DNA of 39,524 nucleotides from a virus. The notes beneath the pieces are model-generated. The model was not told the DNA's origin. It saw nothing but the letters and a program-made list of their open reading frames with translations, and did not search any database. The translations under genes and the position numbers were made by a program. Shown here piece by piece: positions 1 to 9,536 of the stretch (its first letter is position 1; every line of letters starts with the position of its first letter). Location of the stretch: the IMG/VR virus record IMGVR_UViG_3300023296_001261, positions 1 to 39,524 of that record. One strand, written 5' to 3'.

Positions 1-1
1 C

Positions 2-568
2 CATGTTTTGAGAGTGATTAAAGCGGCCTTCAAGGTTCACAAGGTTTGGGTAGAGATGGGGATGGTTGAAACCTATACTATGGAAGAACTATTTGTAGCC
101 GCTTTAAATCATGATCTAGGTAAAATCGGTTCAGCAGAAGAAACATCCGTCTATCCATCTACCGACGAATGGAGAAAAAAGAACTTAGGAGAAATGTATT
201 CTTTCAATACAGCTATAGGATATATGACAGTCCCAGACCGTTCTTTATTTTTACTCCAAGAAGCAGGTATTCAATTATCTACTAACGAATGGATTGCGAT
301 TAAAACACATGATGGTTTATATGATAAAGCAAATGAAGCTTATCTTAAAGGTTTCATGAACGAAACCAAACCTAGAACATCTTTGCCGTTTGTATTACAT
401 CAGGCTGATTTAATGGCTGCTCGTGTTGAGTGGGAGCGTGATTGGTTACACACATTTGGGAAAAAACAAGAAATATCTAAAGTAACTAAACAAGATAGAG
501 TCAACGCAAATCTAGTCAAAACTAGCGCAGGAAATACTGCATTGATGGATCTGGTTAAAGGATTATAA
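2..568 (+). CDS. HD-domain phosphohydrolase, 5' end outside window
   Basis: The reading frame is open to the left edge, so the true start lies upstream; the TTG at 8 is unlikely to be the start. The frame begins H-V-L-R-V, which would supply the first histidine of an HD domain. It continues with N-H-D-L-G-K-I-G (the His-Asp metal pair), a later K-T-H-D-G segment, and L-H-Q-A-D-L-M-A-A-R, which would supply the last aspartate. This H...HD...D order is that of metal-dependent HD phosphohydrolases acting on nucleotides or other phosphoesters. The substrate cannot be told from the sequence. It ends one base before the next gene and so probably shares a transcript with the membrane protein and the late sigma factor. 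Confidence 0.75.
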   Translation, partial: HVLRVIKAAFKVHKVWVEMGMVETYTMEELFVAALNHDLGKIGSAEETSVYPSTDEWRKKNLGEMYSFNTAIGYMTVPDRSLFLLQEAGIQLSTNEWIAIKTHDGLYDKANEAYLKGFMNETKPRTSLPFVLHQADLMAARVEWERDWLHTFGKKQEISKVTKQDRVNANLVKTSAGNTALMDLVKGL

Positions 569-569
569 T

Positions 570-857
570 ATGGGTACAACAACATTAATTATACTGATTA
601 ACGGCGGCATTCTCATATTTGGGGTTATCGTCTTTGTTATTATAAATTTACTACGAAAAAATGAAAAGTTAGAGGCTATGATTGAAGATAGGGATAACTA
701 TATCCAAAATATCTCTACTATTATGTCTGAATCTGATAAGAAGATCAAAGAAATTGATTCTAAGCAAATCTTCCAATCCGATGACGAAATAGGTTGGTTT
801 TTTACAGGGATTAAAGAAATCCAATCACTAATCAACGATTACAATATCAACAAGTAA
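570..857 (+). CDS. Small single-pass membrane protein with coiled-coil tail
   Basis: This 95-residue protein has one hydrophobic stretch near the N-terminus (about residues 5-28, rich in I, L, V and F), followed by R-K and a charged helical region likely to form a coiled coil (about 30-70). The predicted topology is N-terminal membrane anchor with a cytoplasmic or periplasmic helix. No catalytic motif is visible. It sits between the HD hydrolase and the gp55-like factor with gaps of one base on each side, so it is co-transcribed with them. I do not recognise a specific family; a membrane-associated accessory role is all that can be inferred. Confidence 0.6.
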   Translation: MGTTTLIILINGGILIFGVIVFVIINLLRKNEKLEAMIEDRDNYIQNISTIMSESDKKIKEIDSKQIFQSDDEIGWFFTGIKEIQSLINDYNINK

Positions 858-858
858 T

Positions 859-1662
859 ATGTCTGAAGAATTAACTGAAACCATTGGTGGGAAAATTCTA
901 TCTGTTCCTCAAAATGATGAAGGACCCCAATATACTAAAAAAGGAACTTTACGTAAACGTCGCCCTAAGACGAAAAAAATGTACTTTACTCAAGATACCG
1001 AAGATGCTATTATAGAGTATTTGGCTATGGAGGATGGTTTACAACGTAATATATTATATAATGATCGTATTAAATATGCTTTTTTTAAGTTAACTGAAAA
1101 TATAATTCATACCTTTAAATTTTACTATACTGAAGTAGAGACAATAGGAGAATTACAACACGAGGTTACTACTTTTCTATTAGAAAAACTCCACCTATAC
1201 CAACAAGATAAAGGTAAAGCCTATTCTTATTTTGGCACAATCGCTAAACGTTACCTTATTTTATACAACAACACCAATTACAAGAAACTAAAATTAAAAG
1301 CCGATGTGATGGCTGTAGATGAGGATCAAACAATTACCATTGATTTATCTAACAATTCAACCCAGCCTTTAGAGAACGAACAAGTAGCGTTTTTAGATTA
1401 CTTAGTTAAATATATGGACATTCATTTATTTACTTTGTTTCCAAAACCACAAGATGCTAAAACAGCAGACGCTATAGTTGAATTATTCCGTAAGAGGGAA
1501 AATTTAGATTTGTTTAACAAAAAAGGAATATACATATATATTAGAGAGATTACAGACCAATCTACTCCACAGATTACCAAGGTAATTAAGAAAATGAAAA
1601 AGACATATGTCAAACTAATGTCCCAATATGTTGATAGTGGGTATGTTAGTATGAGATTATAA
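859..1662 (+). CDS. 55: Late-transcription sigma factor, T4 gp55-like
   Basis: This 267-residue protein resembles gp55-type sigma factors of T4-like phages, which join host RNA polymerase and recognise a -10-only late promoter. The best region is about residues 38-150: an N-terminal lysine/arginine-rich stretch, then Y-F-T-Q-D-T-E-D-A-I, R-I-K-Y-A-F-F-K-L-T-E-N-I-I-H-T, and A-Y-S-Y-F-G-T-I-A-K-R-Y-L-I. The last of these looks like the sigma region 2 helix. T4 gp55 itself is 185 residues, so this copy is longer, with a C-terminal extension of about 100 residues. The repeated TATATTTA elements in this window are the obvious candidate targets. The name rests on motif reading, not a search. Confidence 0.75.
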   Translation: MSEELTETIGGKILSVPQNDEGPQYTKKGTLRKRRPKTKKMYFTQDTEDAIIEYLAMEDGLQRNILYNDRIKYAFFKLTENIIHTFKFYYTEVETIGELQHEVTTFLLEKLHLYQQDKGKAYSYFGTIAKRYLILYNNTNYKKLKLKADVMAVDEDQTITIDLSNNSTQPLENEQVAFLDYLVKYMDIHLFTLFPKPQDAKTADAIVELFRKRENLDLFNKKGIYIYIREITDQSTPQITKVIKKMKKTYVKLMSQYVDSGYVSMRL

Positions 1663-1676
1663 TTCTTTCCTACAAT

Positions 1677-1684
1677 TATATTTA
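1677..1684 (+). promoter_or_regulatory. Late promoter element TATATTTA
   Basis: An exact TATATTTA lies in the 40-base gap after the gp55-like gene, 18 bases before the ATG at 1703. It would drive the baseplate operon. No -33 TTTG is seen upstream. Confidence 0.6.
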
Positions 1685-1702
1685 TATCCATATCATAATA
1701 TT

Positions 1703-2074
1703 ATGGATTTTACACAAGTAACTTTATTCGGTAAGAAAACTTACGCGGATCTATTAAAAGAAATTCACACTAACCAAAAGGATAAAGAAGTTCAATTACG
1801 TTCGTTAATTGAAGGTCTTAAGCCTATGGTTACTTCTGCTGGAGATGCAGTTATAATGGTTCCTCTAATTAAGGAATACATGGAACTCGCTATAAAAAAC
1901 GATGACGCTTTAATTAAAATGGCGGGTATTATACAACGTGCCATGAATACTAAAATGGCTGATAGCGATGAACTATTATCTGAAGAAGATAAGGAAATGT
2001 TATTCTCATCACTTCAGGAATTAGATACGAAAGTTGTAGAAATGAAAGTAGAGGAAGTAAAGGATGCCAATTAA
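1703..2074 (+). CDS. Small predicted structural or assembly protein
   Basis: This is a 123-residue, mainly helical, acidic-tailed protein. It has no signal peptide or membrane segment and no motif I recognise. It is the first gene after a TATATTTA element and its 3' end overlaps the start of the gp5-like gene by 11 bases. Translation of the two is therefore probably coupled. Its position at the head of the baseplate operon suggests a tail assembly factor or small structural part, but that is inference from context only. Confidence 0.6.
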   Translation: MDFTQVTLFGKKTYADLLKEIHTNQKDKEVQLRSLIEGLKPMVTSAGDAVIMVPLIKEYMELAIKNDDALIKMAGIIQRAMNTKMADSDELLSEEDKEMLFSSLQELDTKVVEMKVEEVKDAN

Positions 2075-3368
2075 CAATACAGCTCCTACATTAGGTAATT
2101 CTGCTCTAGGGGGAGGACCTACTACTGCCCCCTCTGTAGGTGGTAGTGGTATATTTCCTGTTAGGGTAATAGATATCTCTTTATCTGAAAACACTAATGG
2201 TAAATCTTTATTTCAAATAACTAAAAAATGGGCGGGGATAGGGGCTATAAGGTTTGAATTATTAACTAAAGGCTCCCAACCCGAAGAATTCCCTCAAGGA
2301 AACATAGCTTACCCCTTAGATAACAATTTTAAAAAACTACCTTTAATAGGAGAGGTAGTATTTGTTACTTCGGGTCCTTCTGTAAGACAACTTACTGAAG
2401 GTAATTCTGATGCTATAGATTTTTATTATTTAAACGCTACTAATATATGGGGTAGAAGTCACTTAAATTTATTTCCTTCCCCTAACGCTAACTATTCTTC
2501 AAATAGTAATACAATAAAGAACACCGATGTAGATAAGGGGTTAGAAAATAGTAGTGATAATAAATTAACTGAACCTAAACCTGGGAGAACATTTGTTGAA
2601 AAAAACAATATTAAGAATTTATGGCCCGTTGAGGGAGACGTTATATTAGAGGGTAGGTGGGGTAATTCACTTAGATTTAGCTCAACAGCTAAAGCACCTT
2701 CGGGTAGTATATATAAAAACCCATGGAGTGATGTAGGCAATGATGGGGATCCTATAACAATTTTGCGAAATGGTCAATCATCTGTAGATTTACCTATAAA
2801 TAATTGGTATCCTATATATGAAGATGTTTCAACAGACGATTCATCTATTTATATGACTTCAAAACAACGCATAGAATTTGAGTTAGCTTCAACTAACTTT
2901 GCTACTTTTGGGATAGATGCACTTTCGGGTACAAATACCACACAATTATTACAAGATGTTCCTTTAGAAAATCCTAACAAATCAAATAAAGAAGCAGATT
3001 CAACAGGTAGTATTTCGGATTCTATAGAAACCCAACCAAAATTGGCTACAAAAGAAGAAACAACAACTCTACAAGGTAGCATTCTACCAGGTAGTGTATC
3101 AAATGAAAAAATACCTACCCCTAATTTAAATCCTAAAACATCAGGTTTAAAGAAAATAACTCCTAAAATTAAAGTAGAAGCTCTTATATTAAAGAAATTC
3201 GATGGTTCTTATAGAGTATATTTAAGTGGGGAAGGTTTAACTAGTTTATCAGGTGAAAGTTTAGACCCAGAACAATTATATGCTGATTTAGCAGCGGAGC
3301 TAGTAAAGGCTAGTGAAGGAAAAGAATTAGACTTTTTAGCATTTAAAGACGTACCAATACAAGGATAA
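2064..3368 (+). CDS. Baseplate hub OB-fold protein, gp5-like
   Basis: This 434-residue protein starts with a low-complexity Gly/Pro/Thr segment. From about residue 28 follows a beta-rich region (F-P-V-R-V-I-D-I-S-L, then G-A-I-R-F-E-L and L-P-L-I-G-E-V-V-F-V) that resembles the OB-fold domain of T4 gp5-type hub proteins. A second segment, V-E-G-D-V-I-L-E-G-R-W-G-N-S-L-R-F, is also typical of such spike-carrying proteins. No lysozyme domain is seen, unlike T4 gp5, so the cell-wall hydrolase must be elsewhere or absent. Residues about 300-375 are polar and probably flexible. The next gene encodes a spike-like beta protein, supporting a split gp5 arrangement. The gp5 relation is moderately confident. 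Confidence 0.6.
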   Translation: MPINNTAPTLGNSALGGGPTTAPSVGGSGIFPVRVIDISLSENTNGKSLFQITKKWAGIGAIRFELLTKGSQPEEFPQGNIAYPLDNNFKKLPLIGEVVFVTSGPSVRQLTEGNSDAIDFYYLNATNIWGRSHLNLFPSPNANYSSNSNTIKNTDVDKGLENSSDNKLTEPKPGRTFVEKNNIKNLWPVEGDVILEGRWGNSLRFSSTAKAPSGSIYKNPWSDVGNDGDPITILRNGQSSVDLPINNWYPIYEDVSTDDSSIYMTSKQRIEFELASTNFATFGIDALSGTNTTQLLQDVPLENPNKSNKEADSTGSISDSIETQPKLATKEETTTLQGSILPGSVSNEKIPTPNLNPKTSGLKKITPKIKVEALILKKFDGSYRVYLSGEGLTSLSGESLDPEQLYADLAAELVKASEGKELDFLAFKDVPIQG

Positions 3369-3371
3369 AAT

Positions 3372-3800
3372 ATGGCTTATCAACCTCAATTTCCTTATGA
3401 AGGAAGACAAATAATAATAGATTCAGGTAGAGTTACTTTAAACTCTAAGGATGATACTACCTTTGTTTTAGGAAGACAGGCTGTAAGTATATCATCTGGT
3501 GGTACTGTTAATATAGATAGTAATGGAGATTTTTTATTAAATTCTCCTAAAATATATTTTGGGTTAAAAACCGAAGACACAGATCACGAACCATTAGTTC
3601 TTGGAAATAAACTATCCCAATTATTAAATAACTTAGCGGTTACATTAGGAGAGGCAGCCTCAAACCTAACAGGATCAGTAGATTCCAATGGTGCTGATAT
3701 TGCCCAAGTCCAATCCGCTGGAGGTACATTACTAATAGCTGCCAACCAGTTATCAAAGGCTATTAAAACTATGAATTCAAACAAAACCTTTACTTTATAA
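3372..3800 (+). CDS. Baseplate spike protein, beta-helical tip
   Basis: This 142-residue protein has alternating short beta strands (Q-I-I-I-D-S-G-R-V-T-L-N-S, V-S-I-S-S-G-G-T-V-N-I-D-S, F-L-L-N-S-P-K-I-Y-F-G). The pattern resembles the C-terminal beta-helix of gp5/VgrG spikes. After E-P-L-V-L-G-N-K-L comes a helical C-terminal half of about 65 residues. It lies directly after the OB-fold protein and shares one base with the next gene. The likely role is the membrane-piercing central spike of the contractile tail, trimeric by analogy. No metal-binding PAAR motif is visible. Confidence 0.6.
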   Translation: MAYQPQFPYEGRQIIIDSGRVTLNSKDDTTFVLGRQAVSISSGGTVNIDSNGDFLLNSPKIYFGLKTEDTDHEPLVLGNKLSQLLNNLAVTLGEAASNLTGSVDSNGADIAQVQSAGGTLLIAANQLSKAIKTMNSNKTFTL

Positions 3801-6763
3801 TGGCTAAAACTGATTTAAAAGCATCCGTTATAAAAACTTATAATACTACTAATAAAGTAGTAAAAAAAGTAAAGGAGGTAAATACTAAAATTATATATGG
3901 CAAAGCTCGAGTACCGGCTATTATTAATTTTAGTGATCCTATAGAAAGAAGGAATTTTACAAGTAATATAAAATCCTTTAGACAAGATCCAAGTTTAGTA
4001 AACGCCGTTTTTATATTACAAAATTTAAATAGTTTTGATTTATGTAACCCACTTATGTTTGCTGTTAGTCAAGCATTCCCTCCTGGAAGTGGAGTAGCAA
4101 ACGTATTTGGAGGTATTCAAAGTAAATTAAATGATATTACTTCTTCGTTTGAATCTTTTAGTTTAGTAGATGGAGTAAAACAAGCTAAGGCTACAGTAGT
4201 TAATTCTACAGGTAATACTATACCAACATCTACTACTTTTGGAACAGTAAGAATACCCTTTGCCGATGGTAGGGTATCTTTAAATATTCAAACCCAAGAC
4301 ACTATAAACCCCGGAGCCTCTATAACCTTAACCCAAACTGAAGACACTAGAATAACTTCTAAAATGGTAGGTAGGGTTTCTACTGTAGTTAAGGGTGAGA
4401 ATTTTTCAATAGTAGATATCAATATTGATTCTGTATTCCCACCTGATGCACCTACAAGTGAAAATGGTGAAACTAAACTAACATTTTCAAACTTTAATGT
4501 TGAATTTGAAAGTAAAATATCTACTGATATAATTAAGTTAGCCCAAGATTTAGAAAGCATTACTAGAACACTTCAATCTATTGGATTACCAGACATAGCT
4601 AATGAATTAGATAACCTCCCAGACTTTATCCCAGGGGTTGGAAAAATAAAAAAAGCCTTAAATGATGTAACCGATATTATAGATTTAGTGTCGGATCAAG
4701 CAGCTGCGGCTGCTACAGTAACAGGTACCGCTTCTAATGCTTTAGCAGGTAATTTAACAGCAAGTGAGGTTTTAAGTCGAATTAGAGTATTAAGAGATTT
4801 TTATGCTAAGATAAGACCATATACAAATTTAAATTTTGCTATAGAATCCTTTTTAGGAGACGAAATAGATAATATAAATCGTTTTTTAAGAGATGCTATA
4901 CCTTACGAGGCTTTAGCTGCCATGGTAGGTTTTATCACTACATTAGGAAAAATGATAGTAGGGGTTATTAACTTTATAATTGGTATACTTAAAATTATCT
5001 CTTCTACAATTAAAGTAATTACAACTATCCTTAAAGTAATTAAGGTAGTAGTTAAAGTACTTAAAAAGTTATTTAAAGGTATCCCCTCTATAGGAACTAC
5101 TGTTGGAGTTCAAGAAGCAAGTACTAATGCTGTAGGAGGAATAGAAGATGCTATCCAACAAATCCTAGATTTATTAGAAATAATACAATGGGGGGTAGAT
5201 GATGTAATTGCACAATTAGGATTAACTAGATTCTACCTTTTAGAATTTATAAAAGAGGGAGCTAAACTACAAGGTACACTAGAAAGTTGTCCACAATTAA
5301 ACGATTCTGGATTTGCAGGAGCTTTAGCCCAAGCAAATAGAAGTACATTTTTAGCATTACAAAACTTATTAACTACCATCCCACAACTAAATGTAGGGTA
5401 TAGATCAGATACGGGTAAAGATGCTTTAGCTAGGGGTACAACTACATTTGTTATAGGAGAAGGTGGCATTTTAATTCCATTACGAGATAGTGTCTATGGG
5501 TTTGATGAATTTGGGAACCTTATATTTTATGGAGATTTAGTTTCTTTATCTACAGGAGTAAATTTTGAAGACACTTTAGGTACTGAATTTAGAAGTAAAT
5601 TAAAATATTATACTTTTAACAAATTTAAAAATTCACAAAGACCCCTTCTTGAAGCCGCAGATAAACTATTTACCTCAAATGAGGTAATAGCTGACCCTAA
5701 TGATGTATTTGGAAACTTCCAAGAATTATATTTAGGATATACTTTAAAAATCCAAGAAGAAAAACCGATAGGTTCAACTGATCAATCACTTATTAGACGA
5801 AGAGCTATTGCCTTAGATTCAACTGAAAAAATAGTAGCCTCTACAGATTTAACCTTTGCTAATGATCTATCTGGGTTAGTTCAAGAAATTAAGTTTTTAG
5901 TTAAAGTATTTGTAGACCAAGGAATTATAGGAATAAACACATTCGATGCTAACCCTAACCAAATCTCAGATGACGATGCTATAAACTATGCTGCTAGTTT
6001 GGGAACAAACCCCTTAGGATTAAATAACCTACAAGCAACTAATAATAAATCTTCTCTACAACAACCTTTAGGAAATATATCTGCTGATGAAAGTAATATT
6101 GAAGCTAGAATAGGAAACCAACCATTTGCATCCTCCGGAACAAATGGTACCCCAACTACAGTTCAAGGTGTACCTCAAACTCCAACACAAGGTAGTCCTG
6201 CCCAATCATCAACAGCACAGTCAAGTACACAATATAAAAACATAGACGTTTCGGGTATAGCTAAAAAAGGTATAAACGATTTTATAAACGAAACACCATC
6301 ACTAAAGAAAGTACAAGATACCTTTTCAATTTTATCTAAAACATCTCCAAAACAACTAGCTGCTATTTTAAGCAAACCCGGAGCCGAAGACATAGATGAA
6401 GAACAATTAATAGCTTCTTTAAAAGTATCTATTTTAAATGATTTAGATCCTAACCCTGAACAAGTAGAAAAAGTAAAAAAACTTACTGACAAATTCTTGG
6501 AGGCTTTAGAAGGTGTTATTACATTACAATACCAATCTGAATACGCTACAGTTAATCCAAAAAATAGACCACCATTCTTACCTTATTACGAAAGAGTAGA
6601 AAAAGATAAAATCAAAATTTTCTATCAAGGTTTAATTCAAAAAGGATTTACTGAAAATGAAATCCAACTAGGTACATCCCAAGACGAAATAAAGCAAAAT
6701 TATAAGATCGTAATAGACGGTACTAAAGTAACCGTAACCGAAATTAAAAGAAAATCAAAATAA
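3800..6763 (+). CDS. Large tail/baseplate structural protein (987 aa), possibly tape-measure-like
   Basis: The N-terminal ~250 residues are mixed alpha/beta. Residues about 250-480 are helical and contain a strongly hydrophobic stretch near 370-430, rich in V, I and L with regularly spaced K. A Gln/Ser/Thr/Pro-rich linker lies near 770-815, followed by a charged helical C-terminal domain. Long helices with a membrane-compatible segment fit a tape-measure protein, but its place between the spike and gp25 also fits a hub or wedge component. I do not recognise a specific family. It begins on the last base of the spike stop codon. Confidence 0.5.
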   Translation: MAKTDLKASVIKTYNTTNKVVKKVKEVNTKIIYGKARVPAIINFSDPIERRNFTSNIKSFRQDPSLVNAVFILQNLNSFDLCNPLMFAVSQAFPPGSGVANVFGGIQSKLNDITSSFESFSLVDGVKQAKATVVNSTGNTIPTSTTFGTVRIPFADGRVSLNIQTQDTINPGASITLTQTEDTRITSKMVGRVSTVVKGENFSIVDINIDSVFPPDAPTSENGETKLTFSNFNVEFESKISTDIIKLAQDLESITRTLQSIGLPDIANELDNLPDFIPGVGKIKKALNDVTDIIDLVSDQAAAAATVTGTASNALAGNLTASEVLSRIRVLRDFYAKIRPYTNLNFAIESFLGDEIDNINRFLRDAIPYEALAAMVGFITTLGKMIVGVINFIIGILKIISSTIKVITTILKVIKVVVKVLKKLFKGIPSIGTTVGVQEASTNAVGGIEDAIQQILDLLEIIQWGVDDVIAQLGLTRFYLLEFIKEGAKLQGTLESCPQLNDSGFAGALAQANRSTFLALQNLLTTIPQLNVGYRSDTGKDALARGTTTFVIGEGGILIPLRDSVYGFDEFGNLIFYGDLVSLSTGVNFEDTLGTEFRSKLKYYTFNKFKNSQRPLLEAADKLFTSNEVIADPNDVFGNFQELYLGYTLKIQEEKPIGSTDQSLIRRRAIALDSTEKIVASTDLTFANDLSGLVQEIKFLVKVFVDQGIIGINTFDANPNQISDDDAINYAASLGTNPLGLNNLQATNNKSSLQQPLGNISADESNIEARIGNQPFASSGTNGTPTTVQGVPQTPTQGSPAQSSTAQSSTQYKNIDVSGIAKKGINDFINETPSLKKVQDTFSILSKTSPKQLAAILSKPGAEDIDEEQLIASLKVSILNDLDPNPEQVEKVKKLTDKFLEALEGVITLQYQSEYATVNPKNRPPFLPYYERVEKDKIKIFYQGLIQKGFTENEIQLGTSQDEIKQNYKIVIDGTKVTVTEIKRKSK

Positions 6764-6770
6764 ATATTTA
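6763..6770 (+). promoter_or_regulatory. Weak late-promoter-like element AATATTTA
   Basis: A one-mismatch version of TATATTTA overlaps the end of the 987-residue gene and lies only 5 bases before the ATG at 6776. If used as a -10 box it would give an almost leaderless transcript. The gap is only 12 bases, so chance is quite possible. Confidence 0.2.
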
Positions 6771-6775
6771 TAGAC

Positions 6776-7243
6776 ATGAAATTGGACGCTTTTAGAACCA
6801 TTATTAGAGAGGAAGTAAGATCCGTAATTAAAGAAGAATTATCTTTGATTATGCAAACTCCTATTACAGAAACTAAGACTGTTAAAAAACCAGTTGTTGA
6901 ACAAAAAACAACAAAACCTTCATTTGCCGAAATGGTAAACGAAGAAACAGTTCAACAAACTCAAACACAAACCCCTATTGCCCCAACCGGTAACCCAATG
7001 TTAGATATTCTAAATGAAACTGCTGCTGCGGGTGAATGGAGAAATCTAAATGGAGGATATAACTCATCCCATGCTGCTGGATTCGCAGGTGGTATGTCCG
7101 GAGGAGCTACTAAAGTAGTAGATAGTGTAGATCAAATGTTAGCTGGAAAACAAGGAGCAACAGACATTACCCAAGTATCAATTGATGCTGTACCTGACTT
7201 TTCAGGTGTAATGGGTAAATTAAAAGAAACAGGTAAAATATAA
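6776..7243 (+). CDS. Unknown tail-region protein with amphipathic N-terminus
   Basis: This 155-residue protein starts with a charged amphipathic helix containing I-I-R-E and V-I-K-E. A Thr/Gln/Pro-rich linker follows (about 35-85), then a Gly/Ala-rich region (about 95-125). The N-terminus resembles the L/I-x-E leader peptides found from 25575 onward, but its location among tail genes makes head targeting less likely here. It overlaps gp25 by one base (TAATG), indicating coupled translation. No known domain is recognised; a small baseplate component or assembly factor is the best guess. Confidence 0.6.
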   Translation: MKLDAFRTIIREEVRSVIKEELSLIMQTPITETKTVKKPVVEQKTTKPSFAEMVNEETVQQTQTQTPIAPTGNPMLDILNETAAAGEWRNLNGGYNSSHAAGFAGGMSGGATKVVDSVDQMLAGKQGATDITQVSIDAVPDFSGVMGKLKETGKI

Positions 7244-7653
7244 TGGCGTACATAGTAAGAAATGTTGATATTCTAGACCTAAATCCTAGTACGGGTGTAG
7301 GTATATCCTTACCCTTCAATGGTCCTACAGGTATCAATACAACTTACACTACTAGAGATGCTATTAAATCTAACCTATTAAATTTTATTTTAACAGGTAA
7401 AAAGGAACGCGTAATGAATCCTAGCTTTGGTTCTGGGGTTAGAGATTTACTATTTGAACCAATAACAGAAGATATAACGGATCAAGTAGAAAGTTTAATT
7501 TTTGGAGGGGTTGAACAATATTTTCCACAAGTGCAAATTAGAAGTTTAACTGTTGATTTAACACCTGATAGAAATACTATAACAATATATCTTAATTATT
7601 CTATAATCAATACGAATATAGAAGATGAATTACAAATCAACCTCAACACATAA
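7243..7653 (+). CDS. 25: Baseplate wedge protein gp25-like
   Basis: This 136-residue protein matches the GPW/gp25 family in length and motifs. The middle carries K-K-E-R-V-M-N-P-S-F-G-S-G-V-R-D-L-L-F-E-P, the family hallmark (R-x-x-x-P-x-F-G followed by L-F-E-P). It is followed by a helix and two closing beta strands. gp25 is a conserved wedge protein that helps start sheath polymerisation in contractile tails. The gene shares its last A with the next ATG, placing it immediately before gp6 as in many contractile systems. This is one of the firmest calls here and shows that the phage has a contractile tail. Confidence 0.9.
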   Translation: MAYIVRNVDILDLNPSTGVGISLPFNGPTGINTTYTTRDAIKSNLLNFILTGKKERVMNPSFGSGVRDLLFEPITEDITDQVESLIFGGVEQYFPQVQIRSLTVDLTPDRNTITIYLNYSIINTNIEDELQINLNT

Positions 7654-9530
7654 TGGCAGAGTCTAAACAAATACAATATCTAAACAAAGATTTTGATGGA
7701 TTCAAGCAAAAATTGCTTGAATTTGCCCAAGTTTACTACCCAGATACTTACAACGACTTTTCAGAAACATCTGCTGGGTTAATGTTAATTGAAATGGCTT
7801 CATATATTGGAGACGTTTTATCTTTTTATGGTGATAATCAAGTTCAAGAAAACTTTTTAGAGTTTGCTAAACAACGAGATAGTTTATTAGCTTTAGCTTA
7901 TAACCATGGGTATTTCCCTCAAGTAACAAACGCCGCTACTGTTGATGTAGACGTATATCAAACTATACCCGCTACTATTGATGGGGGTTTAGTAACACCT
8001 GATTTCAACTATGCTATGATAGTTGAAGAAGGAGCACAGATTCAATCTGCAAACAATACTTCTGTATTTTTTTATATAGAGGCCAAAATAGATTTTACAA
8101 TTTCAGGAAGTGGAGATCCAACTGATATCTCCGTATATTCATTAGATTCAAGTAATCAACCAAACTTCTACCTTCTTAAAAAGAAAGCAAGAGCAACAGC
8201 CGGTGATTTAAAAACAGCAGATTTTACTTTTACTACACCTGAAAGATTCTCTACAGTACAAATAGAAGATACTAACATTATTGAAATAGTTAAAATAACA
8301 GATAGTGATGGTAATAGGTGGTATGAAGTACCTTACCTTGCTCAAGAAACTATTTTTGATCCAACAACTAACATAGCTCAAAACGATCCCGAACTATATC
8401 AATATAATGAAACTACACCTTACCTTTTAAAAATTAAAAAGGTACCACGTAGATTTATAAAAAGATTTAAAACAAACAATTCCTTAGAATTACAATTTGG
8501 ACCTGGAGTTTCATCTAACCCTGATGAAGTAATTACCCCTAATTCAGATAATATAGGTTTAGGATTACCTTACGGTCAAGACAAACTTACAACCGCTTGG
8601 GATCCTGCTAACTTTCTATATACCAGAACATATGGTTTAGCTCCCTCAAATACTACTTTAACAGTAGAATATTTAACAGGAGGTGGAGCTACATCAAATG
8701 TTACCGCCCAATCCTTAACTATCTTATCAGATGGGAATATAACATTTTTTGGAGATAATTTAGATTCTATATTACAGGATACAGTTAGAAATTCTTTAGC
8801 ATTTACAAATACCAAACCCGCTTTAGGAGGAGGAGATGGAGATACAAACGAAGATATTAGGAGAAAAGCTATAGCTCAATACCCAACCCAATTACGTACT
8901 GTAACAAAGGACGATTATGCTATTAGAGCTTTATCTTTACCTTCAAAATATGGTATTTTATCTAAAGTATATGTTACTCAAGATAACTCAATATCACCTA
9001 ATGTATCTACTCCTGAAAGTTCATATGATACTAATGCTTTATCATTATATGTTCTTTCAAGAAATAGTAATAATAACCTAACAATAGCAGATCCTGCCTT
9101 AAAGAATAATTTAACTACTTATTTAGGTGAATATAGAATGGTAACGGATGCTGTTACTATTAAAGATGCTTTTATTATAAACATTGGGGTTAATTTTGAC
9201 GTTATAATACAACCTAACTTTAATAATAGAGTAGTATTAAATATTATCATAAACGCTTTAACAACATATTTTGATATAGATAAGTGGCAAATAAACCAAC
9301 CTATCTTAATTAACAACGTTCGTAACGTAATTGACAATATAGAAGGAGTTCAAACTGTTAAAAAACTAGAACTTGTAAACAAATCTGGAACTGACAGTAA
9401 CTATTCAGAATTTGCATATGACATTAATGGAGCAACTATAAATGAAGTTCTATACCCATCATTAGATCCAAGCGTATTTGAATTAAAATTCCCTACTACA
9501 GACATACAAGGACGAGTAGTAACAAACTAA
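7653..9530 (+). CDS. 6: Baseplate wedge protein gp6-like (baseplate J)
   Basis: This 625-residue protein is close to T4 gp6 in length (660). The N-terminus has D-F-D-G-F-K-Q-K-L-L-E-F and a helix with S-Y-I-G-D-V-L-S-F-Y-G-D-N-Q, typical of gp6/J-type wedge proteins. The central part has G-D-T-N-E-D-I-R-R-K-A, then Q-L-R-T-V-T-K-D-D-Y-A-I-R-A-L, the most conserved stretch of the baseplate J family. gp6 dimers form the inner ring of the baseplate and bind gp25. Gene order gp25-gp6 supports the call. A late domain (about 500-610) would contact neighbouring wedges. Confidence 0.9.
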   Translation: MAESKQIQYLNKDFDGFKQKLLEFAQVYYPDTYNDFSETSAGLMLIEMASYIGDVLSFYGDNQVQENFLEFAKQRDSLLALAYNHGYFPQVTNAATVDVDVYQTIPATIDGGLVTPDFNYAMIVEEGAQIQSANNTSVFFYIEAKIDFTISGSGDPTDISVYSLDSSNQPNFYLLKKKARATAGDLKTADFTFTTPERFSTVQIEDTNIIEIVKITDSDGNRWYEVPYLAQETIFDPTTNIAQNDPELYQYNETTPYLLKIKKVPRRFIKRFKTNNSLELQFGPGVSSNPDEVITPNSDNIGLGLPYGQDKLTTAWDPANFLYTRTYGLAPSNTTLTVEYLTGGGATSNVTAQSLTILSDGNITFFGDNLDSILQDTVRNSLAFTNTKPALGGGDGDTNEDIRRKAIAQYPTQLRTVTKDDYAIRALSLPSKYGILSKVYVTQDNSISPNVSTPESSYDTNALSLYVLSRNSNNNLTIADPALKNNLTTYLGEYRMVTDAVTIKDAFIINIGVNFDVIIQPNFNNRVVLNIIINALTTYFDIDKWQINQPILINNVRNVIDNIEGVQTVKKLELVNKSGTDSNYSEFAYDINGATINEVLYPSLDPSVFELKFPTTDIQGRVVTN

Positions 9531-9536
9531 TAAACA

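Noticed and set aside
3217-3224. TATATTTA inside the gp5-like gene.
   Set aside because: It lies in coding sequence far from any start. In DNA this A+T rich a few such chance copies are expected, so only gap copies were called.
6776-6850. Leader of the 155-residue tail-region protein as a tenth capsid-targeting peptide.
   Set aside because: It fits the L/I-x-E pattern but lies between tail and gp25 genes and is followed by more acidic helix, so an ordinary amphipathic helix is at least as likely.
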